Shown piece after piece: positions 33,005 to 44,952 of a stretch of DNA of 64,000 bases. Source of the DNA: Fomes fomentarius. Taxonomy: Eukaryota; Basidiomycota; Agaricomycetes; Polyporales; Polyporaceae. Positions within the stretch are counted from its first letter, which is position 1. Each line of letters opens with the position of its first letter. Both the position numbers and the translations under genes were made by a program. The notes under the pieces were generated by a model. That model did not search any database. It saw only the letters and a list, made by a program, of their open reading frames with translations, and was not told the DNA's origin. The stretch spans positions 1,922,001 to 1,986,000 of the forward strand of contig JABYQN010000004.1 in the NCBI GenBank assembly GCA_022606135.1, given 5' to 3'.

Positions 33005-33270
33005 ATTGAAACAGCCCTTGCTTGTGGCGTATGCGAGGATGTGTGGGCCGTGGCAAGAGCAGTAAAGTATGCCCAGTTGGAGGTATGAGGTCAAGTTCGG
33101 TGGTGGCGGCACGATCATGGGCGCCATTCCATGTGTGTCCTACTCTCGCACCAACCACGACACTCTGGTTGCAGACTGCTACAATAGCTTGGATTCCGTT
33201 GTGAACGTCTCATCCTGATTTTCCACAATCCACCTCAACCCTTGCAGTCACTCCTTCACTTTTGGCCGTC
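33005..33270. promoter_or_regulatory. Bidirectional promoter between SDHAF3 and the KIAA1143-like gene
   Basis: 266 bases separate the two divergent start codons, so both promoters must lie here unless a 5' UTR intron hides a longer region. No clear TATA box. Confidence 0.5.
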
Positions 33271-33944
33271 ATGTCGAAAGCAAAAGAACCGACCCGCGCT
33301 CAGCTGTCCTCGCGGCTGACATACCAATCCAAGACTCCTGCATTCTTACTGAGGATGCAACGCGGGCTCGGTGGTGCTAGCGGCGACAGAGACGATGATG
33401 AATACGACGACGACGAGTTCGAGTACGATGGGTCTGGGAGGCCTCCTATCCCCCGTAGGCCATCCATCCCGGAACGCCCTGATGATGAGCCTGGAAGCGC
33501 AGACGAGGACGATGCGGACGAGAAACCGCAGGTTGTGGTGCTGAAGGAGGGGAAACATCTTTCTGGCAGGGAGGTGGAGAATGAGAGACGAAAGGGTGCG
33601 CATATTCCATTACCGTCACGGTGTGTTCAGACATAGTCATGACGATGGCTTCCTATACAAAAGCCAAAGGGCTTTCCCCACTGCCTGAGCCTAGTGCGAA
33701 CGAGAGTGATCCGAACCATGCTCCTAGAAAGGACACGCAGCAAGTGGAGACGAAGAGTTCTAGCAAGCCACAAGGTCTCTCTTTCTCCTCAGGTGCGACC
33801 GCGAAGGGGAAGGGCACGAAACGAAAAGCCGTTGGTCACGACAAAGACGACCTCAACAAGCTCTCCGCTTCCTTACCGAAACCGAGCAAGAAGAAGGCGA
33901 AGAAATCCGAGAAGAAGTTGTTATCTTTCGACGATGATGCCTAA
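33271..33944 (+). CDS. DUF4604 / KIAA1143-like protein
   Basis: Two exons, 33271-33595 and 33664-33944, joined AAAGG|GTGCGC..AAAAG|CC, give 201 residues. The N-terminal LTYQSKTPAFLLRMQ matches the conserved S/TYxxxxPxFL block of the family. An acidic middle (DDDEYDDDEFEYD) and a basic, Lys-rich C-terminus ending KKLLSFDDDA complete the pattern; the LLSFDxD ending is typical of the human homologue. Probably nuclear from its composition. Molecular function is not established. The DUF4604 call is from motif recognition, not from a search. Confidence 0.78.
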
Positions 33945-34071
33945 ACGCAGAGGCATCACAGGCGATCTGCCGCGAAGCAGTCACAACATGACTTCGTAAG
34001 TCGCTTCTCAGGTGTACTATCAACTGTGCTTTGATCATCGCCCATCGTCATGTTTGCGGGGATAATGCAGC

Positions 34072-36851
34072 TCAGAACACTATCAGGCCTGCGATAGAAG
34101 CTACCAAACCCGCCATCCATACCCCGCATGACCCCATTACCCTAGAAGCACCGTTGGTACTCGCCCCTTGAGGCGCTACGGTCGCAGTTGCAGTCGCGAT
34201 GAACGAGTTCCATGCGGCCTGCGTAGCAGCGGGTATCGTCGAAGTACCCAGCGTAGCCGACGACCCAAAGAAGACCTCGTCCCCGCCCGGAAGGAAGTCA
34301 TTCGCAAGCGTCGCATTCTCCCGGCCTACAACGACCGTCCCCGACACCGTTCCGTTCAGGTTCGAGCCGAGGACGAACTCGCGCAAGAACACCAGCGCCT
34401 GCGTGGGCTTCCAGAGCGGCACGAGGTGTCCCGCGCCATCGAAGAGGACATACGTGAGCCCGCGCTCCTGGTGGACGATGCCGGCGAACTTCCCGTCGTC
34501 ATCGAACCACGGCGTCGACGGCTTGCGCGTGAAGCCCTGGGTGCCGCCGAAGGTCATGTTCTGGATGATGACCTCCGTGCCGCGGTGCTGGACGAGCGCG
34601 TCGTCGTTGCCCGAGTAGAAGACGATCGAGACGTTCCGCGCGGTCGCGTTCGCGGCAAGGTCGGAGAGGAAGGCGACGGGCTCGACGCTCGGGTCGCCGT
34701 ATTGGTTACCGCGGGAGCGATCGTGCACGGAGCCGAAGGGGTAGTTGAAGTTCCGGACCCAGTCTTTGGACGTTGGCGCATGGAGGGCGGCGCGTGTGCG
34801 GTTGTCGTTGAAGAAGCTGGATGCGTTCTTGAAGGGTTCGGGGTTCGTACCGTCGGGAATATCATAGACGTCGAAGCCGCCATTCGCTGTGTGGCATGGA
34901 CGAAACATCAGCTCGGCTGGTCGTGTCATATTGTGCGGAGAAGTGTGCGTGGACACTTACACCAGGGGAATGTGAAATTGACTGCATAGTCAATCAGCTC
35001 GTCCAGGAGGAAGCAGCCGTAGAATGGGTCGATCGTCCCGTTCGCGCGTCCAGACAAGTCGCGCTTCCATTGCTGGCGTTCCTCTTCCCTGCGTTCATGG
35101 AACTCAGCCCGCTTTGCGAGTCCAGTGCTCCCGTGCACAGTGGTGAACTTCTCGGAAACTCGCTCGCGCAGCGTCCGAGAACGGGCCTCGGTGGGATTGA
35201 GGAGCGACTCGCTCAACGCGGAGTTCGCCGTCGGCCGGACGAGGTTCAGAGTTGGGAAGTGGCTGCTCTCGGGGTATGTGAGGTTCAAATCGAAGCCGCA
35301 TAGATGCGTCCTGGATGCAGAATCGTGAGTATGCGTTGGAATAGAGCCCGCTTGAGTACACTGTTTAGTGCGGGAAGAGGAACGTACTGCTCGCGGAAGA
35401 AGTTGAACACGTCTTGGTCGAAGCCAATGAGAACTGGGTATGTCTCTATCACATTGACCTACCCAGCAAAGGAAAGGGTCAGGAGTGCTTTGGAATCACA
35501 ATCACGAGCACAGGGTTATGATACTGACGACAGACAAGTGCTCGACAGTGGCTTGCGACCCGAGGGAGCCATCCCCAATGGCAATTTTACTCAGATTGAC
35601 AGGCGGGTTCGGGGTTTGGAAGAGATGTTTGGTGATGTACGGCTAGCATAGAACACCCCGTCAATGGAAGAATGTACAATGGTGCCAGACCGGCTTCACT
35701 CGAGAATGCAAAATGCAGACTCACAATGTATGTCCCGGCGTAGCTCTCCCCTGTCAGGAACAGGGGCCGTGTCGCTAGGCTCGGGAACACTCTCACAAGG
35801 TTCGAGAGGAAGCCGACCTGTCATTATTCCGCGCACAACATTCCGGAGGAATGACGGGGAGACAGGCAATGTTCCTGGTTAGACAAAGCATGGATTCGAA
35901 GTGTCTGTGCGACGTACGAAGTCTTCTCCCGTTTGGTCCTCGTCAGGTACTGGTAGAATAGGGCAATTAGCGATCTTACATGTCATTCATGGCTGCGGAG
36001 AAGGTAGATACATACCGTAGCCCGTTGAATCCGCTGTCGAGAAGCCGGTGCCTGTGCCATCGTGTGAAGAAGCACCAAGGGACGGCCAACGTCAGTACTA
36101 GTTTCTGCCACGCCTTGCGCAGAATGGCGGACAGTGGATACGCACCGACAGGTTGGTCGATCCAGATAGTGTCTGCGAGGGTGTTCCAGCTGAAATTGTT
36201 GTGCACCCATGTACCGTCAGTTTGAACATGAATAGGACCGTTCTGTATTCGAACATGTAGTATGATTGACATTATGGTTATGGCGGCAAAGGGCAGAAAT
36301 CCCCTACCTCCGTGGTGAGGGCGATCATTCCCGACGACCCCGGTCTGATGAAAGCATGACAAAGAAGGTTGTCACCTCAACTGCCACCTTGACTGTTGAC
36401 TCGGAAGCGGATCCTCACCCTCCTTGAAGCCAGATCATCCACGGGTCGGTGTTGTTGGGGTCCGTAAGGGAGCCATTCTGGCCAGCCTTCTCAAACGCCC
36501 AGAAGAAGAGCGTATCGTTGGGGTGCCCAGCGCGATTCACGGGTATGTTGCCCGCGAAGTTGCGTGGCAGGGACCCAGTGATGTTGGGCAGATTTTGTGG
36601 CACCTCGAAGTCTATAGCAAGACACTCAGCGTGTGGGAATAGAAACGTTGTTGACGCGTCGCGCATCATGCAGTCAAGCTGAATGACTGTACATGGAAGG
36701 GATACGCACAGCTTTGCCATTCGGTACTGAAGTTGCCCTTAGGTTGGCCGGGCCATGAATGAGGGAACGTGTTAGGAATGCCTGAGTTGCCTTGACCGAA
36801 GACCGGCACGAAAGAGGAGACTGCAAGGACGAGGGCAAAGACAGACAGCAT
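34072..36851 (-). CDS. Serine carboxypeptidase (S10 family), secreted, possibly GPI-anchored
   Basis: Removes C-terminal residues from peptides in the secretory pathway or outside the cell. ATG at 36851 starts a signal peptide (MLSVFALVLAVSSFVPVFGQ). About ten exons follow. Landmarks in order: FWAFEKAG, PWMIWLQGGPG (oxyanion region), WNTLADTIWIDQPVGTG, FLTGESYAGTYIP with the catalytic Ser, GCFLLDELIDYAVNF, IVFYSGNDDALV with the catalytic Asp, and FDGAGHLVPLWKP with the catalytic His. The C-terminus has a Ser/Thr/Ala stretch, then a small-residue site and a hydrophobic end (GLVASIAGLIVF), which fits a GPI-anchor signal. Long plus-strand frames over the last exon are shadows. TATAAAAA at 36962-36955 lies about 105 bases upstream. 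Confidence 0.9.
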
Positions 36852-36954
36852 AGCGGCCGACACGCCGCCGTGGTTCTGAGTATGTAGAAACCGTCCAAGA
36901 CAGCTCAGGAAGGTGTATACTCGAGTTCGGCCTCAGTGGGGTTGCGCTCGCGGC

Positions 36955-36962
36955 TTTTTATA
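36955..36962 (-). promoter_or_regulatory. TATA box of the carboxypeptidase gene
   Basis: TATAAAAA on the minus strand about 105 bases upstream of the ATG at 36851. Good consensus and placement. Confidence 0.5.
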
Positions 36963-38915
36963 CGAAGAGAGCGAGCAACATGACGCGATAGAGAAGCATG
37001 ATGGAATGTAATGCGACCACCAGCCGGCAGAAGATCATCATGGCCATCGTGACCTGCTGCCGGGCCTTGTGTGTCCGGGTAGCCCTGAGCTCGATTGCGG
37101 GGCACAACACACGCATCGTGAACGGCCAGATAGAGTGTGACACGGGCGAGACAGGTGCGCCTGATTCGGGAGGGCCAAGCGGACGGCATATCCGGCATGG
37201 ACAGGACGGAGGTAGTGGAACGGCATCAGGAAGCTCGAGAAGGAGTTCCGAAGGCAAAGGGCGCGAAGTAAATGGACAACGAGCGTTGCGGGCTTGTAAT
37301 TGCTGGAGATAGAGTGTAAGAATGACCATCTGCTACCTTGTCAGAGGACCTAGATATGCACTAAGAATAGACAACACGAGCGAGCCGCCGCTGACGGTGT
37401 AATAGGTCCCGAAGCACGCCAATGTTCAAGCTGACGCCTGAGACAGTTGATCTGCAGCCTTCTTCTTCAGCCTTAAAGGGTCTGAAGACATCTCAGCTGT
37501 AGCATTAGATGATGCGATCTGGGGAGCGCGGCCACTGCCCAGTGGTAAGTATCCGGTGGCCAAACTTGTTCTCAGACTCAAGAAGATCAACTTTAAAAAC
37601 TCAGTTGACCGGTGTTGTCGCAGAGTAACAATGAGTCTGTAGTGACTAACTGTAATCGTTGTCCAGGCTGGCGTGTCCTGTTAGACTATGACGAGGAGCG
37701 AGTAACCTGAGGTGACTTCCTTCGCATTAACACTTTGATCCCTCGGTTCCTGAAGCTGAAGGCTGATAATGCGCGCAAGTAAGTCTGTGTCTTGTTACCA
37801 TAGTTCTGCCACACGCACCATCGAAGGTGGCCTCAGCCTGCCTGCCGGCTTTAGCGCCTGGCTTCGCCTATCTCCGTATTATGTAATAGTGTTCGAGATT
37901 GATATTACCAGGTATAGCTATTGGGCGTTCGACTCCGGGCCAACTTGCTTTCCCCACGGTGTTGACCGACTCTGTCCACTTGATCTGACACCTCATTCGA
38001 TCTCTACATCTGCCATCCCCTTCATTCGATCTCTACATCTGCCGGCTTCATTCGCGGAGTAGGTTACCGCATTCAGCGACCCGCGAGTCAAACATAGCAA
38101 GGTTCAAGCACTAATTATGATTCGCGTTCCGAGTCGACCATCATAATAAGAGTACATCTGATCGTTATAGTACAGCGCGTCGGCAGGGTAATGTTGAACT
38201 TTCATACTCGACGCAATCTTATGAAACGCCGTCCCAAGGGCTGAGTGCAAGTGATAAATTTGAGCGAGCTTGCTCCACCAGCAGAATCGTGTGCGGGGTA
38301 TGTTCCTCCCTATACGAACAGAGTAAAAACCCTACACTTTTCTGCGGCCACGGACTCTGTGAGTTATTGCCTCCTTCTTGTTTTCTACCAACTCATCACA
38401 CACTCGCATGCAGCATCCTCAAGGACACGTACTCCCGCGGAGTAACTATAACCGGTGATCAAAGATGGTCCTTCCGCGCACGCCGTGATCTTGAGATCCG
38501 GATCTGCAATCCTCCCTCGTCGAGTGAGTGTGCGAGGGCTGTGTGTGCTATACCCGCAGTAATGTGCTCCCGTCCCTAGTATGCAATAACGGCGACATAG
38601 CAACAGTCCCCCTCGTTTGCTCCATGTGTCCCAGTATGGCCATCGCATCCGCGCTATTCGATTGCAGCCACATTAACTTCCGACCTCCGTACTCACCCTC
38701 ACAGGCGAGCAGCCACCAATCGCGTAGACTTGTCTCGGTGAATTCTCCGTTACATTGCACAGGCACTGGAGGCCGCCATGTCAGGTAATTCGTTCCTCCG
38801 GGCAGCACTACTACCGAACGGTATGTTGTCGAGTATATGAGCCTAGAATGTACACCAGCATGGGACATCCTACCCCACGGACTCAAACACTAAACAGTGC
38901 TCTTCTACTAGCATC
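36963..38915. other. Intergenic region between carboxypeptidase and PL14 copy 1
   Basis: From about 37270 onward this is part of the left inverted-repeat arm and recurs, reverse-complemented, at 62360-64000. It holds a 20-nt direct doublet (ATTCGATCTCTACATCTGCC, at about 37995-38045) and no gene I recognise. Short frames are mirrored in both arms but look non-coding. Confidence 0.45.
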
Positions 38916-41430
38916 ATGTCTTTCACGATTGTCGCTGCTTTCCTCGCATTCTCAGGCGCACTCGCTCAGAACCCTCAGTATCCTCTTGTAGTACCCTCGT
39001 CCAACCTCAGTGCATTCGACAACACCGGCATCTTGTTCCCCATCTCCCCACAGCTCAAGTCCTGGACTACGCACCATGGATCTCCCCACCCCAGTCCACT
39101 CTCTGACGCTACCTTCCGTCCGAACCATGCGATCACATCCCTACCGCACGACTATGTCACTGCGCCCGACGGGAAGAAGTCCATGAAGGCGCACTACCCC
39201 AAGGGTTCGTACACGTTCAACCACGACCCCCGTGGAGGCATCTCATTCTACGCTCCGGGTCCGCTAAACGTGGATCTCACTACCGCGAAGGAGGCAACGT
39301 TCAGCTATGACGTTTATTTCCCTTCCGGATTCAACTTCGTGAAGGGGGGCAAGCTCCCAGGGCTATGTAAGTTGTCCTCACATAGCCCACTTCCGCACAA
39401 ATCTGAACCTTTGACAATTGCAGACGGTGGTAACAGCGATAGCGATGCGCTTTCGTGCTCTGGGGGCAGACGCGACAACGGCTGCTTCTCGGCCCGCTTC
39501 ATGTGGCGCACGAACGGCGCTGGTGAATTGTACACCTACCTCCCACCCGGCTTCCCCGAGAACCGGGCCGTCTGCGACGTTCCTCCGTTCTCGACTTGCA
39601 ATGACGTCTACGGCGCATCGGTCGGCCGCGGCTCGTTCAAGTTCAAGACCGGTGCACGCACGACGATTGGCCAGCGCATCAAGCTGAACGACGTTGGGAA
39701 GGCAAATGGCGAGATCGAACTCTTTGCCGGAGGCAAGAGCATGTTCTCTGTTCGCGGCCTGAAGCTGCGCGACAATTCCTCGGGAGGATTCGGGGCATAC
39801 AGATGCAGACGTTTTTCGGTGGTGAGTAGACTGTCCTTATCATCTGAGGCTCCACTGCATCCGCGGGTTGAAATCGATCAATGATCGGGTTGCACCTGCT
39901 GACTCCGCGGCCCGCGCTCTGTGGTCCGAATGCATTGTACATTCGTGCTGATATCTTTCCGTAATTTTCAGGTGCAGATTCCTCGTGGGCGTCGACGAAG
40001 GACCAAGATGTTTACTTTTCTGATTTCTCCGTTGCTATCACGGAGCGGCTATGAAACGTAGCGCAAATTGTTTGGGGTCCCCGATGGAGATACTTACATT
40101 CGCTGACTGGACGGGCGAACTTAACTGAATCTGTTTTCCTTCGATGTTCTCTTAATGATCTTCATGTTATAACGTGCAATTCCCTGGGCTTGAACCAGTT
40201 GTACTCATCATCTCACTTATGTCGCTACAACTATACCTATGCAGTAACAGTCATACCCTTTCCAATCATGATTGATTCATTCCTTGCGTGAACGATCTAG
40301 AAACATGCATCGCTGCGGTACACCTACATATCTGTCTATGGCCAACAACAGCAATTGGGAAAAGATATAGTCAAATTGGATGGTGCATGGATCTTCAAGG
40401 CATAGGTGGTGAATGTCTCGTCCCTCGGTGGTAGATGTCGGTGGCGGCGAGCGCGATTCGTTCAACACGATCGCGCTGGTAAATCTCGAACCTCAGGCTG
40501 AACCCAACAGTCTTCTTCGGCGGCCGGTATCCAAACTGAATGCCATAAGGATGGCATACCAATAACATTGGTATTGGAGGAGATGGTAACGGCTTGCATA
40601 TCGTATGCGAGGTAGGAGACGGCGAAGAGATGCAGGTTAGACGGCGATTGTATTTGCTCCTTCCACTCCACAACTCATTCATTCGTAGTAGCGATGGAGA
40701 ATCTCAAACGTATGATCTCCCAATGCTGGGGGTCGTAGATACTTAGGCGTTCAGCCTGTCGATGGTCTTAGGTACCGTCCAGGAGGCGGTACCAGAGTTC
40801 GACGAGATGGGAGCTCTGCCAGAGCTCGACTTGACAGATTCTTGCTGGGTGGTCCATGACTGCTGTACCGTGGACTGCAGCTCTGTGGGCAGTGATAGCC
40901 ATCGTGTGGTGACCACTGCGTTAAGGCGTGGCACGTACCCTTAACAATTTGTCCGAGCGTTCACTCCAGTTCACTACCCAATGGCATCAGATCGGGACCT
41001 GGAGGAAGCTCGGATGCTTGAGCGAGAGCCACGAAGTTCAGGGATCGTTGGCAGACTACCACGCCAAAGGCAGTGTCCGGGCCCCAAGGAAGCCCGTTTA
41101 ACGTGCGCTTGGTCACCAAGTACCTGTGCTCAGCTGCCCCGATGTCTTTGTAGAGGGCGGTCGTATAGAAAAGCATGTCCTCCACTGGCAACAACTTGGG
41201 GCCTTAGCTATCATTCTTGAGCCTCCCGACAGGCTCCGCCGACATAGACCAGCTCGGGCAGCATACCTGGGTAGAACCTCCAACGTGTGGAGATATAGAT
41301 TTTGTGCACTAATCTCGATGTTTACAAAAGGGCCTAGCAGCTTCCTACGGAGGGACGGTAGAGAATATTTGGTAGGTGTGGTCATTCTCGCGGTGAGGAG
41401 GGCGTTGCGGAACCAGATTCGGGCATAGAC
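37270..41430. repeat. Left arm of a large inverted duplication
   Basis: The reverse complement of about 60115-64000. Near-identical around the PL14 gene and its upstream flank; identity falls toward the inner end. The left arm has about 10 extra bases (TAATTGCTGG) near 37297 and about 300 bases near 41060-41370 that are absent on the right. The outer end cannot be seen because the right arm runs off the window. Confidence 0.9.
38916..40054 (+). pseudogene. PL14-like polysaccharide lyase, copy 1, frameshifted near the C-terminus
   Basis: Three exons: 38916-39366, 39424-39821 and 39972-40054. Signal peptide MSFTIVAAFLAFSGALAQ. Landmarks FVKGGKLPGLYGG, CSGGRRDNGCFSARFMWR, GAGELYTYLPPG, CNDVYGASVGRGSFKF and IGQRIKLNDVG fit the alginate-lyase-like fold of fungal PL14 proteins (glucuronan or alginate cleavage, secreted). 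Relative to the copy at 61219, one G is missing from a run at 39782-39784, so SSGRIRGIQMQTFFGG becomes SSGGFGAYRCRRFSV and the last exon is read in the wrong frame. Summed exon length is 932, not a multiple of three. The C-terminal strand SSWASTKDQDVYFSDF is lost. The core is intact, so residual function cannot be excluded. Confidence 0.82.
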
Positions 41431-42570
41431 ACATTCCTTTGCCGCCACAGGGTACTACCGAATACCCACATGATGATCTTTGGTCTGGCTTCAGCAGGTA
41501 TGTCATAGTACACATGGAGACTCGGAAAGTCCAGGTATAGGGCTAGGGTGTTGGCAATATAGCACTGAGGCAGCTTCAAAATCAGACTAGCACTCGGTCT
41601 CTCATCTCGCTCGACATTGCGAGTTTGAAGATGGACCAGCATCGCCACTCAGCTTGTCCCCATCGCATGCTAGTCTCCGCTACGCAGACAGTATATCTAT
41701 GGATGCGGGGAACGACGATCATATGTATTGGAGTCGTGTGCCTCATGTCGGACCATGTTCTGACTTGGGCTGCCACGGGCCATTGCATCAACGTGACGCG
41801 TCACGCCTCCGATCAATACTTGCTGTGAGTGGCTCTCAATGTGGGCGCTTCCTTTGATTTTCCCTCTCTCGTCGCCTCGTCGCCTCAGGCTCCAGGTATG
41901 ACGGCATCCTGCCCAGAGTCGGGTGTGTCCAGTTCTTCTCGCTTTCTTATCAACATTTTGGGAAAGGCTTTGAAACCTAGCAGATCCGTCATCATGCATC
42001 AACTTCGAGTCTTTCCTGGCTATGGTGGACTCTTCGGTCGTCTGCAAGGACATCTTTGAATACCATGTCATGGTCCAACGAGACCATGATGTAGCGGCCT
42101 GAAACGTTGATTTATATTGAACCCCGCCTGCACTTATGTCTATGTACCTTGATGAGACCTCGGATCCGGAGCTTTACAACGTCCGGCAGTGAGTACATAC
42201 GATACACAGCCTAAGCCCCAACTGACACGGAAGCTCATGACTAATGGTGCGAATTTCTTCATCAAAGCTGCCCGCACCGAAGCCTGTGAACTCGGTACCC
42301 ATCAGCGCTGGTGGCAAGGCGCATCTCAGCGCATCAGGTAGGCTGTAGACAACATCTACATGACGCTTACACCTTTTGACGATACTTCAGATGCACATCA
42401 AGGCCCCTGATAGCTCAAAGACAAATTTTGTTGTAGACCCTCTGACAGAATAGGTATCTATCTATAAGTTCTACTTCTGTATCTACCCGGATAATAAGTC
42501 CGTCATCTTTGAAGGTCGAAGCCGCTCGTGTCAATGATCAGGGTGTGGGAGGAATTATCGTCTGTCTCAG
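40055..42570. other. Decayed coding region in and beyond the left arm
   Basis: On the minus strand, pieces at 40671-40462 (EWKEQIQSPSNLHLFAVSYL, CWVQPEVRDLPARS), 41194-40961 (LPVEDMLFYTTALYKDIGA, FGVVVCQRSLNFVALAQ) and 41448-41113 look protein-like but lie in changing frames with stops. The first has a better-preserved twin in the right arm at about 60520-60812. No family recognised. Between 42120 and 42570 there are plus-strand fragments such as YKFYFCIYPDNKSVIFEG, also unassigned. Confidence 0.4.
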
Positions 42571-42911
42571 AAGTATAGCGTTTGACGGAATCACAGCAGT
42601 CGCGCGTTGATTTAGCCTGGTTAACAATGTTTGATCATAGAAACACGAACGAACATAGGAGGGTTGAAAGCATGAGAAGCCGTGTTCGAACTCATACTAC
42701 GAATCGCCCACTCAGCGCTCGGCACCATACGGATGGTGTCGCCCTGTGTCGCCTGTATCAGCGGTGATACTTCCTGTACCGTTCGATTTGATTTCACTCA
42801 CATCGTTCACGCTTCCCGGTGGATGCCTTTGCGGGCGCCGAGAGTGAGCGCACTGGCAACAGTACGCGTCCAGCGCAGGTTTCAGAACTGCGACGCCAAA
42901 GGAAAGCATGG

Positions 42912-42917
42912 TATAAA
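42912..42917 (+). promoter_or_regulatory. TATA box candidate of AA14 copy 3
   Basis: TATAAA about 190 bases upstream of the ATG at 43107, followed by a pyrimidine-rich stretch (42945-43060), a common arrangement in fungal promoters. Confidence 0.4.
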
Positions 42918-43106
42918 TGGTCTTCAGAACAACACAGTTGCCCTACTGTTCCTTCTTTTTCTCTTCTCTTCCTCTACTATTTCAGACTTCGGGTGCACTT
43001 GTGCTCCAGGTCTCCCCCTTTTATCCCTTCCCATCTACTTTATTTGTCCTTCTACCCAACTCTCTTCGCTTTGTTAGATTCAATCCTTCGCCTCTACGCA
43101 CTCATT

Positions 43107-44547
43107 ATGAGTATCAACGCTGTCATTTTGTTATCTACCTTCATGGCTTCGCTAACTCTGACGATTGGGCACATTGGTATGAGGGCCTCATGAATTCTGG
43201 CACTCACCTATGAACACTGACACACTCTCTAGCACTGTGGCACCCGAGTATGTACGGCTTCAACGTCACCGAGCAGACATTTCCGTACGACAATCGACCC
43301 GTCGCGCCGCTACAAGACTTCACCTTCGACCAGTGGTGGTTCCACGGGCACATTGACTTCCCACCTCACCCGGACGACATTTTCAACCTGCCCGCAGGCA
43401 AGGCAGCCACGACGGAGCTCGCATGCAACAAGGGCCTCACCTCGTTCTTTGCATCATCCGAAGGGGGCACTGACATTCGTGCCGGCGACAACCCGTGTAC
43501 GTCCGACGATGGGAGCTTCCCAAGCGGCGCGATGCACACCACCGGAATCGACGACCTTACGGGGTGCGCGCTAGCAATAGCATACGAGAGCGACGTGAGG
43601 AAGATCAAGCCGGAGGACTTGGCGGTGTTCAGTGTGAACCAGACGTGCGTCTGGCACCGCTTCACGGACTTTCAGGTTCCTGAGCGGATGCCGCCCTGTC
43701 CGGAGGGTGGCTGTCATTGTGCGTGGTTCTGGATTCATGCGGTGCGTACATCTATGGAGATGCTTTGTGCGAGCACTGTCTGACTCTATCATCCACTCAG
43801 CCCGATGCCGGGAGTGAGCAGAGTACGACCAAGCTACATTCAAACCTATCTACCCACTAATCCAAAATATGCTATTAGACTACATGAACGGCTTCAGATG
43901 TAACATCACTGGATCAACCTCTAACGTCCCTCTAGCCAAACCGAAAGTTCCTCGCCGGTGCGGAGCAGACCCGGAATTTGGTAGGCCTAATGCGTCCCCC
44001 GGCAAATGTACCTATGGCGCCCAACAGCCCTTCTACTGGTTCCAAAAGGAAGCCAACAACGTATGTCATTTACTGTACATGCAATTCCTCGCTCTTGCTT
44101 GACAGACATAAACCAGATGTTTGAAGACACTCTGGCGCCCCCGTTCTACACTGGTTTGTACAACTTCCGTGATGGCCCCCAGGACGACATTTTTGTCGAC
44201 TCCTATCCCAACGGTATCCTCGAGCCTAGTCCTCAGCAGACGATTGTCCCCACCCCAGTTCCACCCCGCGCAACGGCAGCACCTGCTGCAACATCGTCCA
44301 CATCAGCGCCAAAGAGCTCTTCTGCGCGCCACCCACGCCCGTCCGGAAGTGTGAACAGACGGAGTAGAAGGACCGCCCCAGACGTATTCCGGAGCCTTCG
44401 TAACCGCACCAAGACTACTCGGTAAGCTTGTCGGCGAAAAAGCGTCGATATTGACGAGTTAACTGTTGCTTCAGGGATCACATCGATGTGAAAGCACGCT
44501 TATTGAGGGCGAGACGGGTCAATCATTGGTCCATTAACGGCAATTAG
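43107..44547 (+). CDS. AA14-like lytic polysaccharide monooxygenase, copy 3
   Basis: Exons 43107-43176, 43233-43741, 43801-43822, 43879-44060, 44117-44421 and a proposed 44475-44547. Signal peptide [21 protein letters not shown], then mature [13 protein letters not shown]. His104 (GAMHTTG) and Tyr181 (EQNYMNG) are conserved, as are [25 protein letters not shown] and [11 protein letters not shown]. Exon boundaries and phases match the other two copies exactly. The linker is short (Thr/Ala/Pro) and already ends in a basic stretch ([17 protein letters not shown]). If the last intron (ACTCG|GTAAGC..TTCAG|G) is spliced, the tail continues [18 protein letters not shown]; if not, TAA at 44423-44425 ends the protein after KTTR. 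The last exon is the least certain part. Confidence 0.83.
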
Positions 44548-44952
44548 GCTCTCGCCGGATTTGTGTACACAGATATTCAGTAGCATACGACATCCTTGAG
44601 TTACTTGCTCCCGTCGAGCAGACGTTCAGGGGTTGGAACGTCTTCCAGATCTTTGTATCTTTTTGTCCTCCGCTCGAAAAAAATGGGCATCCATCACTGC
44701 TCGAACGTTCGGCAATCCATTTCGAGGCTGACCCTTAAGGTTTCCAGCGCTTGAGTGACCACTTTTGGCATCCCACTCAGACCCGACGTCTTTGCGTTAG
44801 CCTCCATGTGGCTGACCCAGGAATGACAGCGGTCATTAGCCGAGTATGAGGAGTATGGTGTATTCTTTTTCGTTACTTCTTCCCTACTCCATTAGCTCCA
44901 TATACCTCTTTCTTATTTTTCACCGCGATCCGATCCAGCATTATCTGGCATA
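44548..44952. other. Intergenic region between AA14 copy 3 and the MYND gene
   Basis: 3' flank of the AA14 gene, then a pyrimidine-rich promoter-like stretch (44865-44920) before the MYND start. Nothing else seen. Confidence 0.4.

Noticed and set aside
34168..34989. Plus-strand frames of 273 and 139 codons
   Set aside because: Shadows of the last exons of the serine carboxypeptidase, which has the catalytic Asp and His on the other strand.
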